From the NCBI GenBank assembly GCA_009103225.1, contig RHPI01000810.1:975387-1039386 (forward strand): a DNA stretch of 64,000 nucleotides, in the 5' to 3' direction. Under the pieces are notes generated by a model. That model did not search any database. It had not been told where the DNA came from and saw only the letters and a list, made by a program, of their open reading frames with translations. The DNA comes from Chlorokybus atmophyticus. Its lineage: Eukaryota; Streptophyta; Chlorokybophyceae; Chlorokybales; Chlorokybaceae. Of this stretch, positions 42,287-54,149 are shown in pieces; within the stretch, counting starts at the first letter, position 1, and every line of letters starts with the position of its first letter. The position numbers and the translations under genes are program-made.

Positions 42287-44152
42287 TTCTTAGCCTCTAC
42301 TATTGCCAGCGTCAATGCAAAGGGAGTGTTATTTTCACATACCATCATAGTTACAGGTTGTATAATACAACCTGTGTTATGGTGTGTTCAAAGTTGGCAC
42401 CGCAAATCTTTTGTGTGCATGCATGCATGTAAATTGATGTAAAATCAAGAAACTTGCACATACGCATGTCCACATCAAGTCCGTAATATAAGCCAAAACT
42501 GTGACAGTGCAAGTGTGCACACGTATACATGCTCGCTAACATACTTGTTATGTGCGTAATGAATTTACAAAGTCAAGTTTTTCTCATGCACCGTGGTAAC
42601 ACATACGTTCAATGTGGGTTGTAACTTACAACCCACACTAATTTGTGAGACTTATTTCTCAATCCAACTGTTTGTTATTGTGATCTTTTGAGTTAAGGAA
42701 ATGCGTTGGCGATTGGGTTGTCGCAAGCCGCAATACCACACTGAATTTTCAACCCAAGCTACTTTACAACAAACTTTAATGTCGCAGTATGTGTGTCACC
42801 ACGATGAATCTATTTGGAACATAAAAGGTAACCGTGCCATGCTATAGCACATGCGTACGTGTACATGCTCACTAACATACTTGTTATGATGTGCGTAAAG
42901 TGCGTACATGCGAGCAACATCTCAAACTTGATTATGTGGGCGCAAGTACGTATATCACGCATATGTGTTTGCTATTACGTTTTTATGCTATTGCAAAGTA
43001 CGTAGCCTACCATTGGCAATGGCAACATGCTCAATTTATAATGTGTTAATCTATAACTACCCACTGAATCATGCTGTGCTGCGGTTTATAAAAAAACATT
43101 ATTAGTATTATTAGTATAAGGGTTCTACATTAATAAATTGTCATAATAAATTTTCTCGTGTAGGCTTTAAGATTTCACTTGCAATTATACATGGCACGAT
43201 TATTAATAAATACCAAACAGTTTGCAATTGATCGCGTAAAAAGTCCGATTACCGGTACTGTCTATATGTTTAATGCGAGTATTATAGATAATACATTATA
43301 TATCCTATTGGAAAAGATTTTGGTGCTTAAATGATGTGATTAATGACTTGCGCTTATGTATTGTGTGTGTGACACACTTTATCGAAGTTCCGCCGCACGT
43401 GGCGGCCAGTGTGGTAAGGTGGTTAAGCTTGGGGCATGGTTGCATACAATGAAGTTAGTTACAAATCGGCGATAGCAAATTGTGGAATGCATTGTCACAT
43501 GACAAACTGAATCCGTATCATACGTAATTAAAAATGTATGAACATGCTCGTGTTTATGTCATGTCGCATGCGTATTATGTATCATGCAATTATGTGCGCA
43601 ACGATGCATCGTTGTGCGTCATGTTAATGGTGGGGGACAATGATTTATAGTTGCATTTGTGATTGCCCATTAAGCCACCGGCGGTTAAAATCCATATGAA
43701 CCTCATACCAATAATGCATACGCTGGCTTTGTCTTGCATAAATCACATCGTGTACATGAACATGTGCTGGAAAGGACATACAAAACAAGCAGATCATATG
43801 TCTCACCTACTGCCCCACCCCATGGAGAATGCGTTCATGCACGCGTGCCTTCGCGGTTGTAATACTCAACACCGCTAGCCATATACTTGCTCAATGACTT
43901 CAAGCCGTACGAGTTCAATTAATTAAATTAAGCGCCCATGACCTCTATCACTCATATGATAGCCCCTTGCGCCCATGGAGCTTTAAACACCATAGCCACC
44001 TTTAGGTCGAGGGCACATTTTGACTCAATGAGTCACAAAAAAATGTTGAATTGCTTCAAATGTTAGCACGACAGCACCACTCTTGGCATGCGTGGCGGGT
44101 GTGATTATCTGGTTAACAACAAGCAAAATTAAAATACAGCCGCCAGCTCTTA

Positions 44153-44415
44153 GTTGGGTGGTTCCAGCAATGCTGGATGCTCCGGGGCCAACCGATGACG
44201 GTTGTACAAATCCCAAAAGATGGTGAGGGTCTCTTCGGTGATGCGAAGGGTGCGGAAGTCGTGGCCCAGCTCCTAACGCGGGCTCCTGGTTGGGTGGTTC
44301 CAGCAATGCTGGACGCTCCGGGGCCAACCGACGACGGTTGTACAGATCCCGGAACATGGTGAGGGTTTCGTCGGTGATGCAAAGGGTGCGGAAGTCGTGG
44401 CCAGCTCCTCACAAT
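44153..44415 (+). repeat. Two-unit tandem duplication, period 136 bp
   Basis: GTTGGGTGGTTCCAGCAATG begins at 44153 and again at 44289. The two units match over nearly their full length with scattered changes. On the minus strand they read LYNRRRLAPERPALLEP-like frames without a recognised family. Confidence 0.8.
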
Positions 44416-44419
44416 TGAG

Positions 44420-44482
44420 AACCGCATCCTCCCCATTTTTGAGCACTCAAACATAAGTGCTCAAAAAGGGGAGCATGCGGTT
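44420..44482. repeat. Long hairpin
   Basis: Left arm 44420-44447 and right arm 44456-44482 pair over about 27 bases with one mismatch and one indel. The loop is 8 bases. It contains TTTTTGAGCACT/AGTGCTCAAAAA. It lies 800 bp upstream of the three-RRM gene start. Confidence 0.85.
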
Positions 44483-44783
44483 TTGTTAATGAGAAGGCCA
44501 CGGCTGTGACGGCCAGGCTTGTCAAGTTACAGGCTTGTTGTTTTGCCCCCTATATGTTGTACAGCTCTCATATCAAAGAGGGGTAAGCTTCAAGCTTTAA
44601 CAGCTCACCGCTTTTTTGAATGAGGGTTCTAGGTAAGGAGTAAGGTACTAAGGACTAAGGTAAGAAAACTATACACCGCTTTTGGTGTTTGTCGGGGGCA
44701 TCTTCAAAGTACACTTTCCGAATCTTCATTCCGTTACCACCGCACTCATTGCGACAGGGACAGGTGTCGTACGAGGAGGGACT

Positions 44784-44801
44784 GTCGCGCGCGCGATCGG
44801 T
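44784..44801 (+). promoter_or_regulatory. GC-rich motif upstream of the three-RRM gene
   Basis: GTCGCGCGCGCGATCGGT lies about 490 bp before the proposed ATG. A closely similar string, TCGCGCGCGCGCGCTCGCGATCGGT split over 61704-61729, precedes the RBPMS-like gene. A shared promoter element is possible, but CpG-rich sequence alone could explain it. Confidence 0.25.
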
Positions 44802-45286
44802 CACGTCATCGCGCGACAGGCGGGCGACGCGCGGCGACCTGCGTGTCATGCCTATCCACTCCCTCGCCCACCCCCCCTAACGGCTCTCGCGCGCAATCTC
44901 TGCCTCTCCGGAGATTCAGCCGACCAGTCCTGTTCGCAGCCGGGACTGTGCGCGCGAAACCGCCTGCTGTCTCCCGGGTCCCGAGCGGGGAACCTGCTAG
45001 GTCCCGGCATCGGCAGTCGTTGTTTTGGCGGGTCGCGTCCGTCGGCGTATGCGTACGGACGTCGCCCGGCCGCGGGGTGTAGGGCGCCGGGCGCAGCGTG
45101 CGAGTGAGCATGTGTGTCGACCCACGTGCTGATGATGACTGATGGCTTGCTTGCTTGCGGGGCAGGTCAATCGTTGTGCTCTGCCCGGCTCTGCTCTGCT
45201 CTGAGCAGTGTGGTGCAAGTCAAGGGGGCAAGGGCGGCGGCGACGGTGGCCTTGGCGGCGCAAGTGTAGGCGCAAGAGCAACTGGG

Positions 45287-47296
45287 ATGGCTGCCGAGGA
45301 GACTCGGGGAGGAGATGCGCCGCTCACAGCGGCAGAGGCTGCTGCGCCTTCGCTGTCCCCTCCGCCTGCGCCTGCTCCCCCTCCTCCACCGCCGCCGCCG
45401 CTTGCGTCGGCGGCAGCAGCAGCAGCTGCATATGGAGGTTCGGGAAATAGAAGCGTGTATGTCGGTAACTTGCCGGCAGACTGCAGCGAGGAGGTTTTGA
45501 CTGAGCTCGCTGCCAAGGCGGGCCCTGTCCTGCGAGTCAACATCGTCCGGAGCAAGGACGAGTCTGGAGGCTGCAAGGTGTTTGGCTTCGTGGAGTACTC
45601 GAGTCATGACGACGCCAAGGCCGCGCTGGAGTTGCTTCCTCACGACAAAATGTGAGTGCAACTAGTTCCTCCCACCCTCTTTGTGATTGGCATTGGGAGC
45701 CTGCATCCATCCATCCATCCATCCATCCATCCATCCATCTATGTACTCACCGCGACACTGCTTCTCTCTCCACAGCATGGACCACACTGTGACCATTGGT
45801 TGGGCGAGAGGCTCCAAGTACCAACACCACCACTACCACCATCATCATCATCCCCACCACCTGCACGGCTACCCCCACCACCCTCACCAGTACCCTCAGA
45901 GGCAGCACCCTCCTCCACCCCACCACCACGGCAACGGCGGCGTCAACGGCGCTCCCGGCTCGCACGCCTCGTCGGACGCAGGAGGGGACAGCGCCGCCAC
46001 GGCACACTCAGAGGACAGCAACAGCAATACCAGCAACACGCAGCTGTTCATCGGAGACCTTGCTGCCGACGTCGACCAGGAGATGCTGCACGCCGCGTTC
46101 ATGGGATTCGGGGAATGCATGTGAGAAGAGTTTATCTGCTGCCTGCTGTAGCAGCTGTTGTATGCTTGTTGTCAACGTAGTTGGTCATGTTGTTTTGGAT
46201 GTTGTGTGATGTGCGTGTCAACTGTGTGATTGCTGCAGGGATTACAGGGTCATCATGGACAGGACGACCCATGTCTCAAAGAAGTACGGCTTTGTCCGGT
46301 TTAAGAACCACGAAGATGCCCAGCGTGCACTGGAGAGTATGCACGGTAAGCTGATGACAATGCCTCCAAGCCCACACATGCCTCCATTCCGCACAGCACT
46401 GTTGGTGTCATCACAATCACACACGCACGCGCTTACGTGCATTAACGCATGTGCGCACGATTGCAGGACAATGGCTAGGTTCTCGGCAGATCCGTTGCAG
46501 CTGGGCCAACCCGCCGAAGAGCGACGGCGGTGGCGCCAACGCGGTCCCCGTGGACAACTCCACCAACACGACGGTGTACGTGGGGCCGGACCTGGCGTTG
46601 GACGTGACGGCGGAGCTGGTGCGCGCTCTCTTCACCCAGTTTGGCGACGTGGAGGACGTGCGGCTGCAGGACAAGCAAGGAAAGCGTTTCGGGTTCGTGC
46701 GTTTCATCACCCACGACGCCGCGCAGGCCGCCATCTCCGCGATGCACGGCTACACGCTCTCTGGCCGCGTCCTCAAGTGCGACTGGGGGAAAGACCCCAA
46801 CCAGCAAGCCGCCGCACGTCACAACCTGCTCGCGCACATCAACCACAAGTACCGCCACCACCACGCGGCGGTGCACTTTGCTGCGGGAGCCGGCGCGCAC
46901 AACCTCAGCCTGGCGGCCACTTACCCGATGCACGCGTACCCCGCGTACACGCCGTGGCACGCCGCCGCCGCCGCCGCAGCAGCTATGCATCATCCCGGCG
47001 CGCACAGCTTCCCGCACACAGCAGCCACCCAACCCGCGCTCTACCCCGCAGCTGCCGCGTACGACATGTCCCCCGCCGCCGCGGGGATCATGCACGACGC
47101 CGCCGCTGCCGCCCCCGTGTACGCATACGCGCCATACCACCACCACCACCAGCACGCAATGTTCTCGCCAGCACTCGGTACGTGGGACATGCGCTTTGTT
47201 GTGTGTCAGGGTGTTCAACAGGTTGCACGTGTTGACACACGTATGTGCTTGTGCGCAGGTGCTGAGCACTATGGCGTGGAGCTCTGGCAGGCGTAA
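45287..47296 (+). CDS. Three-RRM RNA-binding protein (TIA-1/Pub1/RBP45-47-like), five exons
   Basis: Proposed exons are 45287-45651, 45776-46120, 46239-46345, 46467-47177 and 47259-47296. All introns are GT-AG, 81-124 nt, and phases agree, giving 521 residues. The start is the first in-frame ATG of a frame that is open further upstream. RRM1 (about 56-132) has VYVGNL and KVFGFVEY; RRM2 (about 210-290) LFIGDL and KKYGFVRF; RRM3 (about 309-385) VYVGPD and KRFGFVRF. A Pro/Ala-rich N-terminus, a His-rich linker (about 139-173) and an Ala/His-rich tail surround them. Three RRMs in this order are typical of proteins binding U-rich pre-mRNA or mRNA in nucleus and cytoplasm. The second intron boundary falls within RRM2, which supports the model. 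Confidence 0.9.
45704..45739 (+). repeat. (CATC)n microsatellite in intron 1
   Basis: About nine CATC units within the first intron of the three-RRM gene, 36 bp before the acceptor. Confidence 0.9.
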
Positions 47297-47970
47297 GCGC
47301 GAGTGGAAATTTCAGCCACCCTCAGTTGAGCACAATGCTTGCGTGTGTGTCATGAGAAGAGAGTGACACCCAAAGCAGCAGCAGTTGAGAGTAGGGGTAG
47401 CTGGCCAGTTGTAGCAGGGCTAGGGGCTAGGCTACCACTGCATCAGGGGTAGCTGACAGCGTAGTTGTTGGCGCATCATGTGCACCCGCACAGTCACACT
47501 GGCTGTGCGCGTGCAGCCGCGCATCATGTGTAGGGCTCGTGTCGCTTTGTGCGCGTATGTGTTTGTGTGTGTCGTTGTTGTGTAGTTTGATGTGGCGTGT
47601 AGCGTGAAACAAGGACAATTGCAGAGACAATGATTTGATTTATTGAAGGGATTTGCCCACGTGTTGCTGCTTTGTCCTTGGTTGTTCGCGTTGTATGCTT
47701 GCACTGCAAGTTTGCCCCCAGCGTCATAGTACACTTGCACTCTCTTTGCCTGTCTCTTGACCTAATGCATGCGCACCATAGTAGTATCCAACCTCTGATA
47801 TGTCGAATTGTTCAGCAACGTCAAGTATTGTCGCCTGATCAGTGAGTCGCATTCTCGCACCAAATGACATTGTGTCTGTAGTACTCGCAACATGACAAGA
47901 CCGAGACGCTGTCTACCACATCTACCGCTACCACTGGCTTCACCACAACGTAAAGTCCTAATAATGTCTG
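47297..47970. other. 3' region between convergent genes
   Basis: 674 bp between the stop codons of the three-RRM gene (+) and the CID7-like gene (-). It contains a GTGTGTGTCGTTGTTGTGTAG stretch near 47560-47585. No further gene is seen, so it holds both 3' UTRs. Confidence 0.5.
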
Positions 47971-50058
47971 TTATCTTCTGTTTGTTGGCAGTGCGACGTG
48001 TAACATGCCTGGCTGCGGCTCGTGGTACGGTACGCGTCGTGCGTCAAGCAGCTGCTTGACCGCGGCGGGCAGACGCGCGGGGACACGACCGTGGTGTCCC
48101 GTGCCCACAACCACGTACAGCGCTCCCGTTGACGCCGTGTCGAGGCGCGCGCGTAGTGCGGCGAGTGCCTCGGGTACGTGGAGTCCGTGCAGGTCGAGCA
48201 CGAGCCTGGCGTCGTTGGCGCGTCCGTCGTTGCGGTGTCTCAGAATGTGGGCGCTGGCGGCCTCATGCGCTCGCTTCATCTGCTCGTTGTGCCAGCGGCC
48301 CTTGGCGCCAAGCTCGCGAGCCAGAGCGCGCTGACCCGACAGGTACGCCTGCGTCGCCTGCTGGAAACACGCGTTGCGCACGCGGGCGTGGTCGCGCGCC
48401 TCTGCACGATGACGCGCGTACAACGACGCTGCGTGGCGCACAACACCAATGTCAACACCATGAACACCATCAACCAATACACCCGCAGTGCTCACCTACG
48501 GCATCGCCGGTGTCGAGCCACCGCACGGCGTCCGCCGGTAGAGACGTCGTGCGCGGGGGCGGCGCGTGTCTGTGCATCATCGATGACGACGAAGACGTTC
48601 GGCTCAACTGCTGCTGCTGCTGCTGCTGTTGCGATCCCTGCCTCACCACGGACGCGAAGTCGACGCCGGGACTGCTGGACAGCGTCGGCTCCACCACGGC
48701 GCCGCCAGACAGCGCGGGGAAGTCGGCGGGAGTCAGCTCCACGGGACGCGAGTTGTCCTCCTGAAGGGGCAATCAACGTTCTGATGTTCAGTGAATGTCA
48801 CAATCACGTCAGCTGCTGAGATGAAGATGAACAGTACTCATACCTCTAGTTGTAGTATGCCGTCAATGGCGTGTTCTAGGTCGCATCCGCTGGCGAGCAG
48901 GACGGCGCGCAGGCTGGCCGGATCGTACGACGGGAATTGCTCCGACAAGAACACCACCGCCGACTCCACGTCCACCACCACCCCGCCGCCATGCCCGTAC
49001 TCCTCCTGCGCGTCGTAGTCATCGTCGTTGTCGTTGTGGAGTTGCGGCTGCGGTGAGAAGAGCGAGTCCGGCAGCGCAAAGTCCAGGTCGTGCTGCTGCG
49101 CCACGCGGATCACGGGGGCCACGGGCTTGGCGGCGGCGGATCCGAAGGTCGGCACAAACTCTTTGGCTCGCGGGTTCAGGCCAAGTTGCCCCGCCGCTGA
49201 TGATAGCGCTGATGATGGTGCAGTATGTGGAGCTGGTGCTGATGCGGGTGGACTCGCGCCATCTCTCTGCCTGCGCGCACACGTCGTCGTTGTGTAAACA
49301 TGGGCAACGACAACCACAGACTCAAGCAAGTAAGCGGTCAGCGCTGCACGTACCAGATGGGTGGGGAGCGGGATGAGGCGTGTTCATGCGACCCTGTGCG
49401 TGATCGGGTGTCAACGCCGATGCAACACAATGCAACATCCAATGTGCCAACAACACCGTTGCCACAACAATGAGAGCACATGCAATCAAGCATGAGACGG
49501 GGAGTGCTTCCTTCACTTGGCATGACGCAAACAGTGCAGCTGTGAACGATAGACTCTCGTTAACAAGCACATGCCTGCGGGCGGCTGTCGCACGTCTGTG
49601 GTGGGGCGCGCACGCTCTCGCCCCTCGTGCAGAAGCTGCTGGACGGCCGCATCCAGCTCAGCCGGCCCAGCCTGCAGAAGCACGACACGCATTGTTCGCA
49701 CGTATTCACATTGATGGAACATTAAGGCAAGAAGTTGTATAAAAGCACCAGGGTCCATCTCTTACCCCCGGTAGGAACGCGCGCACGGTGTCGGCGAGAG
49801 CGCGCTCGGGAACAACACCTGAGATGGCCTGCGCGGCAACCCTGGGCAGAAGGTGGGGGAGTGATCAGACTGTGAGGCTGGTTTGCTTTATTTACCATGC
49901 AAAGCACAGCCATGACTCAGTTGACGATGATAGTTGAGGTGCGTGTATGCATGCAACGAATAAAGACGAGGAGCATACTCGTTGAGGTAGTCTATGAGTG
50001 CGTTGTCTAGTGGCTGGCTGTGGCGTGTCAGCAGCGCCGCCGCAGTCGAAGACCCCAT
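47971..50058 (-). CDS. CID7-like protein: PAM2, CUE, DUF1771 and Smr domains, six exons
   Basis: Exons on the minus strand are 49979-50058, 49766-49841, 49571-49671, 48844-49270, 48496-48760 and 47971-48428; phases agree, giving 468 residues. The N-terminal part (about 1-85) has LIDYLNEVAAQAI and a UBA-like PAELDAAVQQLL. PAM2, LNPRAKEFVP at about 117-126, binds the MLLE domain of poly(A)-binding protein. A CUE-like helix bundle follows (FPSYDPASLRAVLLASGCDL, to about 228). Next are an LTPADFPAL motif (about 237), a poly-Gln run, DUF1771 (about 318-385, YARHRAEARDHA...RALARELGAKG) and Smr (LVLDLHGLHVPEAL...VVVGTGHHG). Smr domains can be endonucleases acting on RNA or DNA. The layout is that of plant CID5/6/7 proteins. 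The exon-3 donor (GTGCTT) is weak and chosen for frame. Confidence 0.88.
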
Positions 50059-51025
50059 CCAACAAACTCAACCCACTCCTCCCGTGCCTCCTCCCGCATA
50101 ACCCTGGTTTATTGCCGACCCACAGACCCTTCAAGCCACCCTGCGACCGATCCAGTAATGGATGTTGTGCATTGCATTGCATTGCAAACCCCAAAGCCTC
50201 ACAACGACCTGTTGTGATTTGTCCTAGCTGCATCTAATGTGTCACTGACTCGAGCACATTGCGGCCATCTGCAAACCAAGGCCAAGGCTTGTGCGATGAG
50301 AGGGCCCTCTCTCCCAGCAGCAGCGCAACAACAGAAACAAGCACACGGGATGGACAGGCAGTTCGACTCGGTATGTGAGTGTGACTGACTGTCACAGCGA
50401 AAGGCGAGGTGACGGTAAAGAGAGGGGCACATTAATACTGTCCATTATCAATCTCTGGTGTTAGCACTGGATGACCTGAATGGATGGATCGACCAGGTCG
50501 AGTAGTCGTGTCTGTGCGTGCGTGCGTGCGTGCGTGCCCAACCGTGAAAGCGTGGGGCATGAGAGGGGCGGCGGGGAGGCCGGGCAAGCAAAGACTACCA
50601 GCTTCAAGATCGGGAGACGGCAGACATAAAACACTCTTACAGGCAGGCGTGACAATGATGCATGAGACTGGATTAGACACGCATTGCATTGACTTGTAGT
50701 CCACAGCCCCAGTGGCCGATGCGGGAAGGGGGGGGCGGCGGCCACAGCCTTACCGCAAGCAACGCGATACCTTGCCTTCTGAGATCCAGGCGACACCCCA
50801 GAAGCGAGCCGCCGTGCCGGCGCCGCAGCACCGCCGCCGTTGCCGCCACCGCCCGCCACGTGGCGTCGTTGGTGTCTGCCGTGGATATACCCGCGACTTT
50901 CTTCTTTTCCTTTCCTCTTTTCTGAATGCTTCAGCCGACCGTCGACTGACCTTGGCCTTTCCGTGTGTTCGTGTTGTCTGCGCACGCACGTGGCGTCCAG
51001 TTCCTGCTTGTCATCCTCGGTGCCG
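50059..51025. other. Divergent promoter region
   Basis: 967 bp between the starts of the CID7-like gene (-) and the coiled-coil gene (+). It contains a (CGTG)n run at about 50516-50537. Long minus-strand frames here (50461-51261) are GC-driven and lack any family match. The region probably holds both 5' UTRs and promoters. Confidence 0.45.
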
Positions 51026-54000
51026 ATGGGGGACGCGGGAGCGGGAGCGTGGCGGCGGATGGAAGAGGCCATGGAGGCCGCAGAGGGACTCAGCAGACAC
51101 CTGGCAGCAAGGAAGGAGGCCAACGCGGAGCTCGCCGCCATGTGCGTTCGGGGGATGTGATGTTTGGGGGAGAGATAGCCACTTGAACAGGCGGATTCAT
51201 CGATCCCGAATGCACCCACTTTTGCACACATGCTCGCACGCATCCAAGTTCTCTGACTCACTTGCCGTTTTCGCAGCCATCCGCAATTGAACCGCAGTTG
51301 CTTTACACTTGATCACGCACTCACTTAGCTTGGCTTGTTTGCTCGTACACACTCGCTCACACGCTCACCCTCTTGTCGTCACACACGCACACGCACGCAA
51401 CTGATCATGAGACCGCTCTCTTTTGCTCTCGTCCACGTCCACGTCCTCGCGCTCGCATTCACAACAACACACTCGCTCACCCACTCACACTCACTCCACA
51501 CGCACGCAATCGCACCCGCACCTACTCACAGTCCACACCCCTCTTCCAGCCGCCTCCGCCTCTCCCATCTCGACCGCAAGCTCTCCCTCTCCTCCACTCG
51601 TCCCTCCTCCTCTCCTCACCCAACATCCTCCTCCTCCTCTTCCCCCCTCCTGCGCTCCCTCTCCCTCCACGCGGACCGCTGCCGACGCGCAGCACGACGA
51701 GCGGAGAAAGCGGCGATGGACTTGGCAGCGGCAGACGCGGCGGCGAGGGCGGGGATGCAAGCGGCCAAAAACGAGGCGAGACGAGCAGCGGCCGAGGTGT
51801 GCGTGCGTGTTGTGATGCGAGCGCACTGTGTGACACTCTGTGTTGCGGTTCTGATGGTGTGCTGATGGCGTACAGGCCCATCGGCAACGCTTGCAGCAGC
51901 AAAACGAGCGCTCCCATCACGACCGCCATCAACAGCATCTTTACCAACAACATTACCACCCCCATCATCAGCCTCAACCATCACCCAAAGTTGTTTTCAG
52001 CGATGCAGAAAAGCCAACAACTTCTTTCTCTCCTTCTTCCCCCAAACAAACTCCTTTCGCGACTGCCTCTTCCCCCCCCCTCGCCAAGTCTCCCGGCATC
52101 AGCATCAGTCCCGCGCGTAGCCCTCCTCCTCCTTCTTCCCGAAGCCGGCAGGCGTCGAGCCCGCCCGCCACCGGCGCATCCGCACTGCTCTCTGCACACT
52201 CCTTCAGCGACGTTACCGTTCGTCCACGTTCTCCTCCTGCCATCACTGATAACCACCACCAACAACACTCTCCCGTGTCGACGGTGTCCTCTAGACGCGG
52301 GAGTGAGCCCAGGCTGGCAGAAGCGTCGGTCTCGCCCAGGGGCAAAGCGCCACTGGACGAATTTGATCATGTTGGTGTTGCGAGTGATATGAATCAGTAT
52401 CATGCTGCTGCAGCGGAGGTGGGACAAATAACAAGAGAGCCAGAACATAATCCAACCACGCATCAGCCCGCACGCCAGGTAATACATGTACACTTGTTGT
52501 CCTGCTTTGTTTTGCATGTGCTGCTCCCCCAACCCGCAAAAACAACTCAGCCAACACTTGCACGCAGAGTCTTCGCGCGATGTCAACCTCGCCACCGTCG
52601 TCTCCCCCCCTCGCAAGCCCCGAGCGGCGTCTGCGTTCGCGCACGCACTCAGTTGCACCAACCGCATCCACCCCGTCACCTGCTCCCACATCAAGAGCAC
52701 AAAGTCCACGCCACGATGATGTCGCAGAGTACTTGCAGGGCGGCAGCCTTCTCCCGCCGGCGCGGAGACTGCGCGTGCTTGCGTCGCTGCTGGCGCACTG
52801 CAGAGAGCACGCGTACGACGACGGGCTGCGATACGACGTCCAACACAACAACACCGACGACGATGCCTTCACGCAAGTGGCACGCGCGGCCGAGTCAGGT
52901 GCGTTTGCTGTGTGTTTGGGGTAGTCAATGCACAAGTGTATGTATCCTCATGTGTGCGCGCGCGCGCGTGTGTGTGTGTGTGTAGGCGTGCTGCAGGGCC
53001 TGGCGGCATCGAGGTCCGCGGCGGCGGCGTGCGAGATGGTTCGTCGTTACCCCGAGCGCGGGCTTCTCCCGCCAAGCTTCGTGCAGAGATGCCTGCTCAC
53101 AGACGACGACCACGACCCGGACAGGTACACGTATATGAGCATGCAGAATTCATCCAGAATATAACTTGTTATTGACATAGTGTGTTTGTTTGACAACACA
53201 AACAGGATTGGGGAGTTTCAAGACAGCCACGCAGCGGAGTTCTGGCGGGAGCTTGTCCAGCACATCGTGTTCCTTGTCAAATCACAGGTGTTGGGTGCGT
53301 CTCAAGCGGCGGGGACGTTTGCGGCGTTGCTGGTGCCGACGCGTGGAGGGGCCAGGGAGAGGGCGCTCGCGAGACACGTCGAGCGCTACCTTGCGCGCGT
53401 CATCGCCCATCACACCCACCCACTCACCCGCGCCGGCGACAGCAGCGATAACCACAGCGGCAGCCACCAGCAACCAACAATCACTGCAAGCGATGGCAAC
53501 CATACTGCGGCAGCCGCTATCGTGGAACAACAACAAGACAAGCAGCAGCCGCAGCGACCGCGCGCGGGGCGGAGAGGGTCCATTGTAAACATACTGCCAT
53601 TTGAGCCTGTACAGGTGAGCGTGACTGGGCAACTCTGGCTAACCGCTGACGTGTGCTCGTGTGCCTGCAACTGACTGGCATGTGCGCGTGTGTTGGCAGC
53701 CGTCGTCCTTCACTATCAAGGCCACAAGTCCAATACACGAAGCTGAACCCGTTATTATCAAGCCCACAAGTCCAGCCAAGAAGCAAACGCTCTCACCTCG
53801 TTCGCCACAACCCGAGGACGGTTTGCGTGCACACACTCACATAGCAGCTACTACAACTCCTCTCCTCTCCGACAGCAGCGATGACGAACACGACAACAAA
53901 CCCGGTTCAAGAGGTCAACCCGCAGTCCTGAACCGGTCTCGGACCTGGGCCGGGAAAGGGAACAAGTCCACCGCTGCGGGTAGGGGGAGTGGCAACAACA

Positions 54001-54149
54001 GGCCATTCTCAAGCGCGAGGCTGCAGCGCGGAGGGATTTCCATACTCAACAGCACCAGCACCGGCAGCACTAGCGGTGGGATTAGCAGGGTCTCCAGCAT
54101 TATCAGTCGCGCTCTCGATGGATCGGATGACGATGATTCTGATGCATAA
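51026..54149 (+). CDS. Large coiled-coil and low-complexity protein of unknown function, seven exons
   Basis: Proposed exons are 51026-51141, 51550-51796, 51876-52478, 52568-52898, 52986-53124, 53206-53614 and 53700-54149; phases agree, giving 764 residues. The N-terminus is an Ala/Arg/Glu-rich predicted coiled coil (RRMEEAMEAAEGLSRHLAAR..., then RRAEKAAMDLAAADAAARAG). A Ser/Pro-rich disordered part with SPP and SPR motifs follows. A folded-looking middle (about 400-590) is helical: RRLRVLASLLAHCREHAY, GLLPPSFVQRCLL, FWRELVQHIVFLV, then GTFAALLVP. The C-terminus is basic and Ser-rich, ending SDDDDSDA. The helical part distantly recalls a RhoGAP fold end, but no catalytic Arg loop is seen, so I do not assign it. 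Confidence 0.78.
52957..52985 (+). repeat. (GC)n(GT)n tract forming a 3' splice site
   Basis: GCGCGCGCGCG followed by GTGTGTGTGTGTGTAG directly precedes exon 5 of the coiled-coil gene. The acceptor lacks the usual pyrimidine tract. The flanking exon phases still require splicing here. Confidence 0.6.

Larger units (their letters stand above)
41201..44650. other. Gene-free AT-rich stretch with palindromes
   Basis: No gene is supported. Frames such as 41696-41989 (minus, hydrophobic) are short and unsupported. The region holds the palindromes at 42186-42637, a two-unit tandem duplication at 44153-44415 and a long hairpin at 44420-44482, and ends at the promoter region of the three-RRM gene. 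Confidence 0.5.

Noticed and set aside
50461-51261. 266-residue minus-strand ORF
   Set aside because: It overlaps exon 1 of the coiled-coil gene and the divergent promoter region; its composition is that of random GC-rich DNA.
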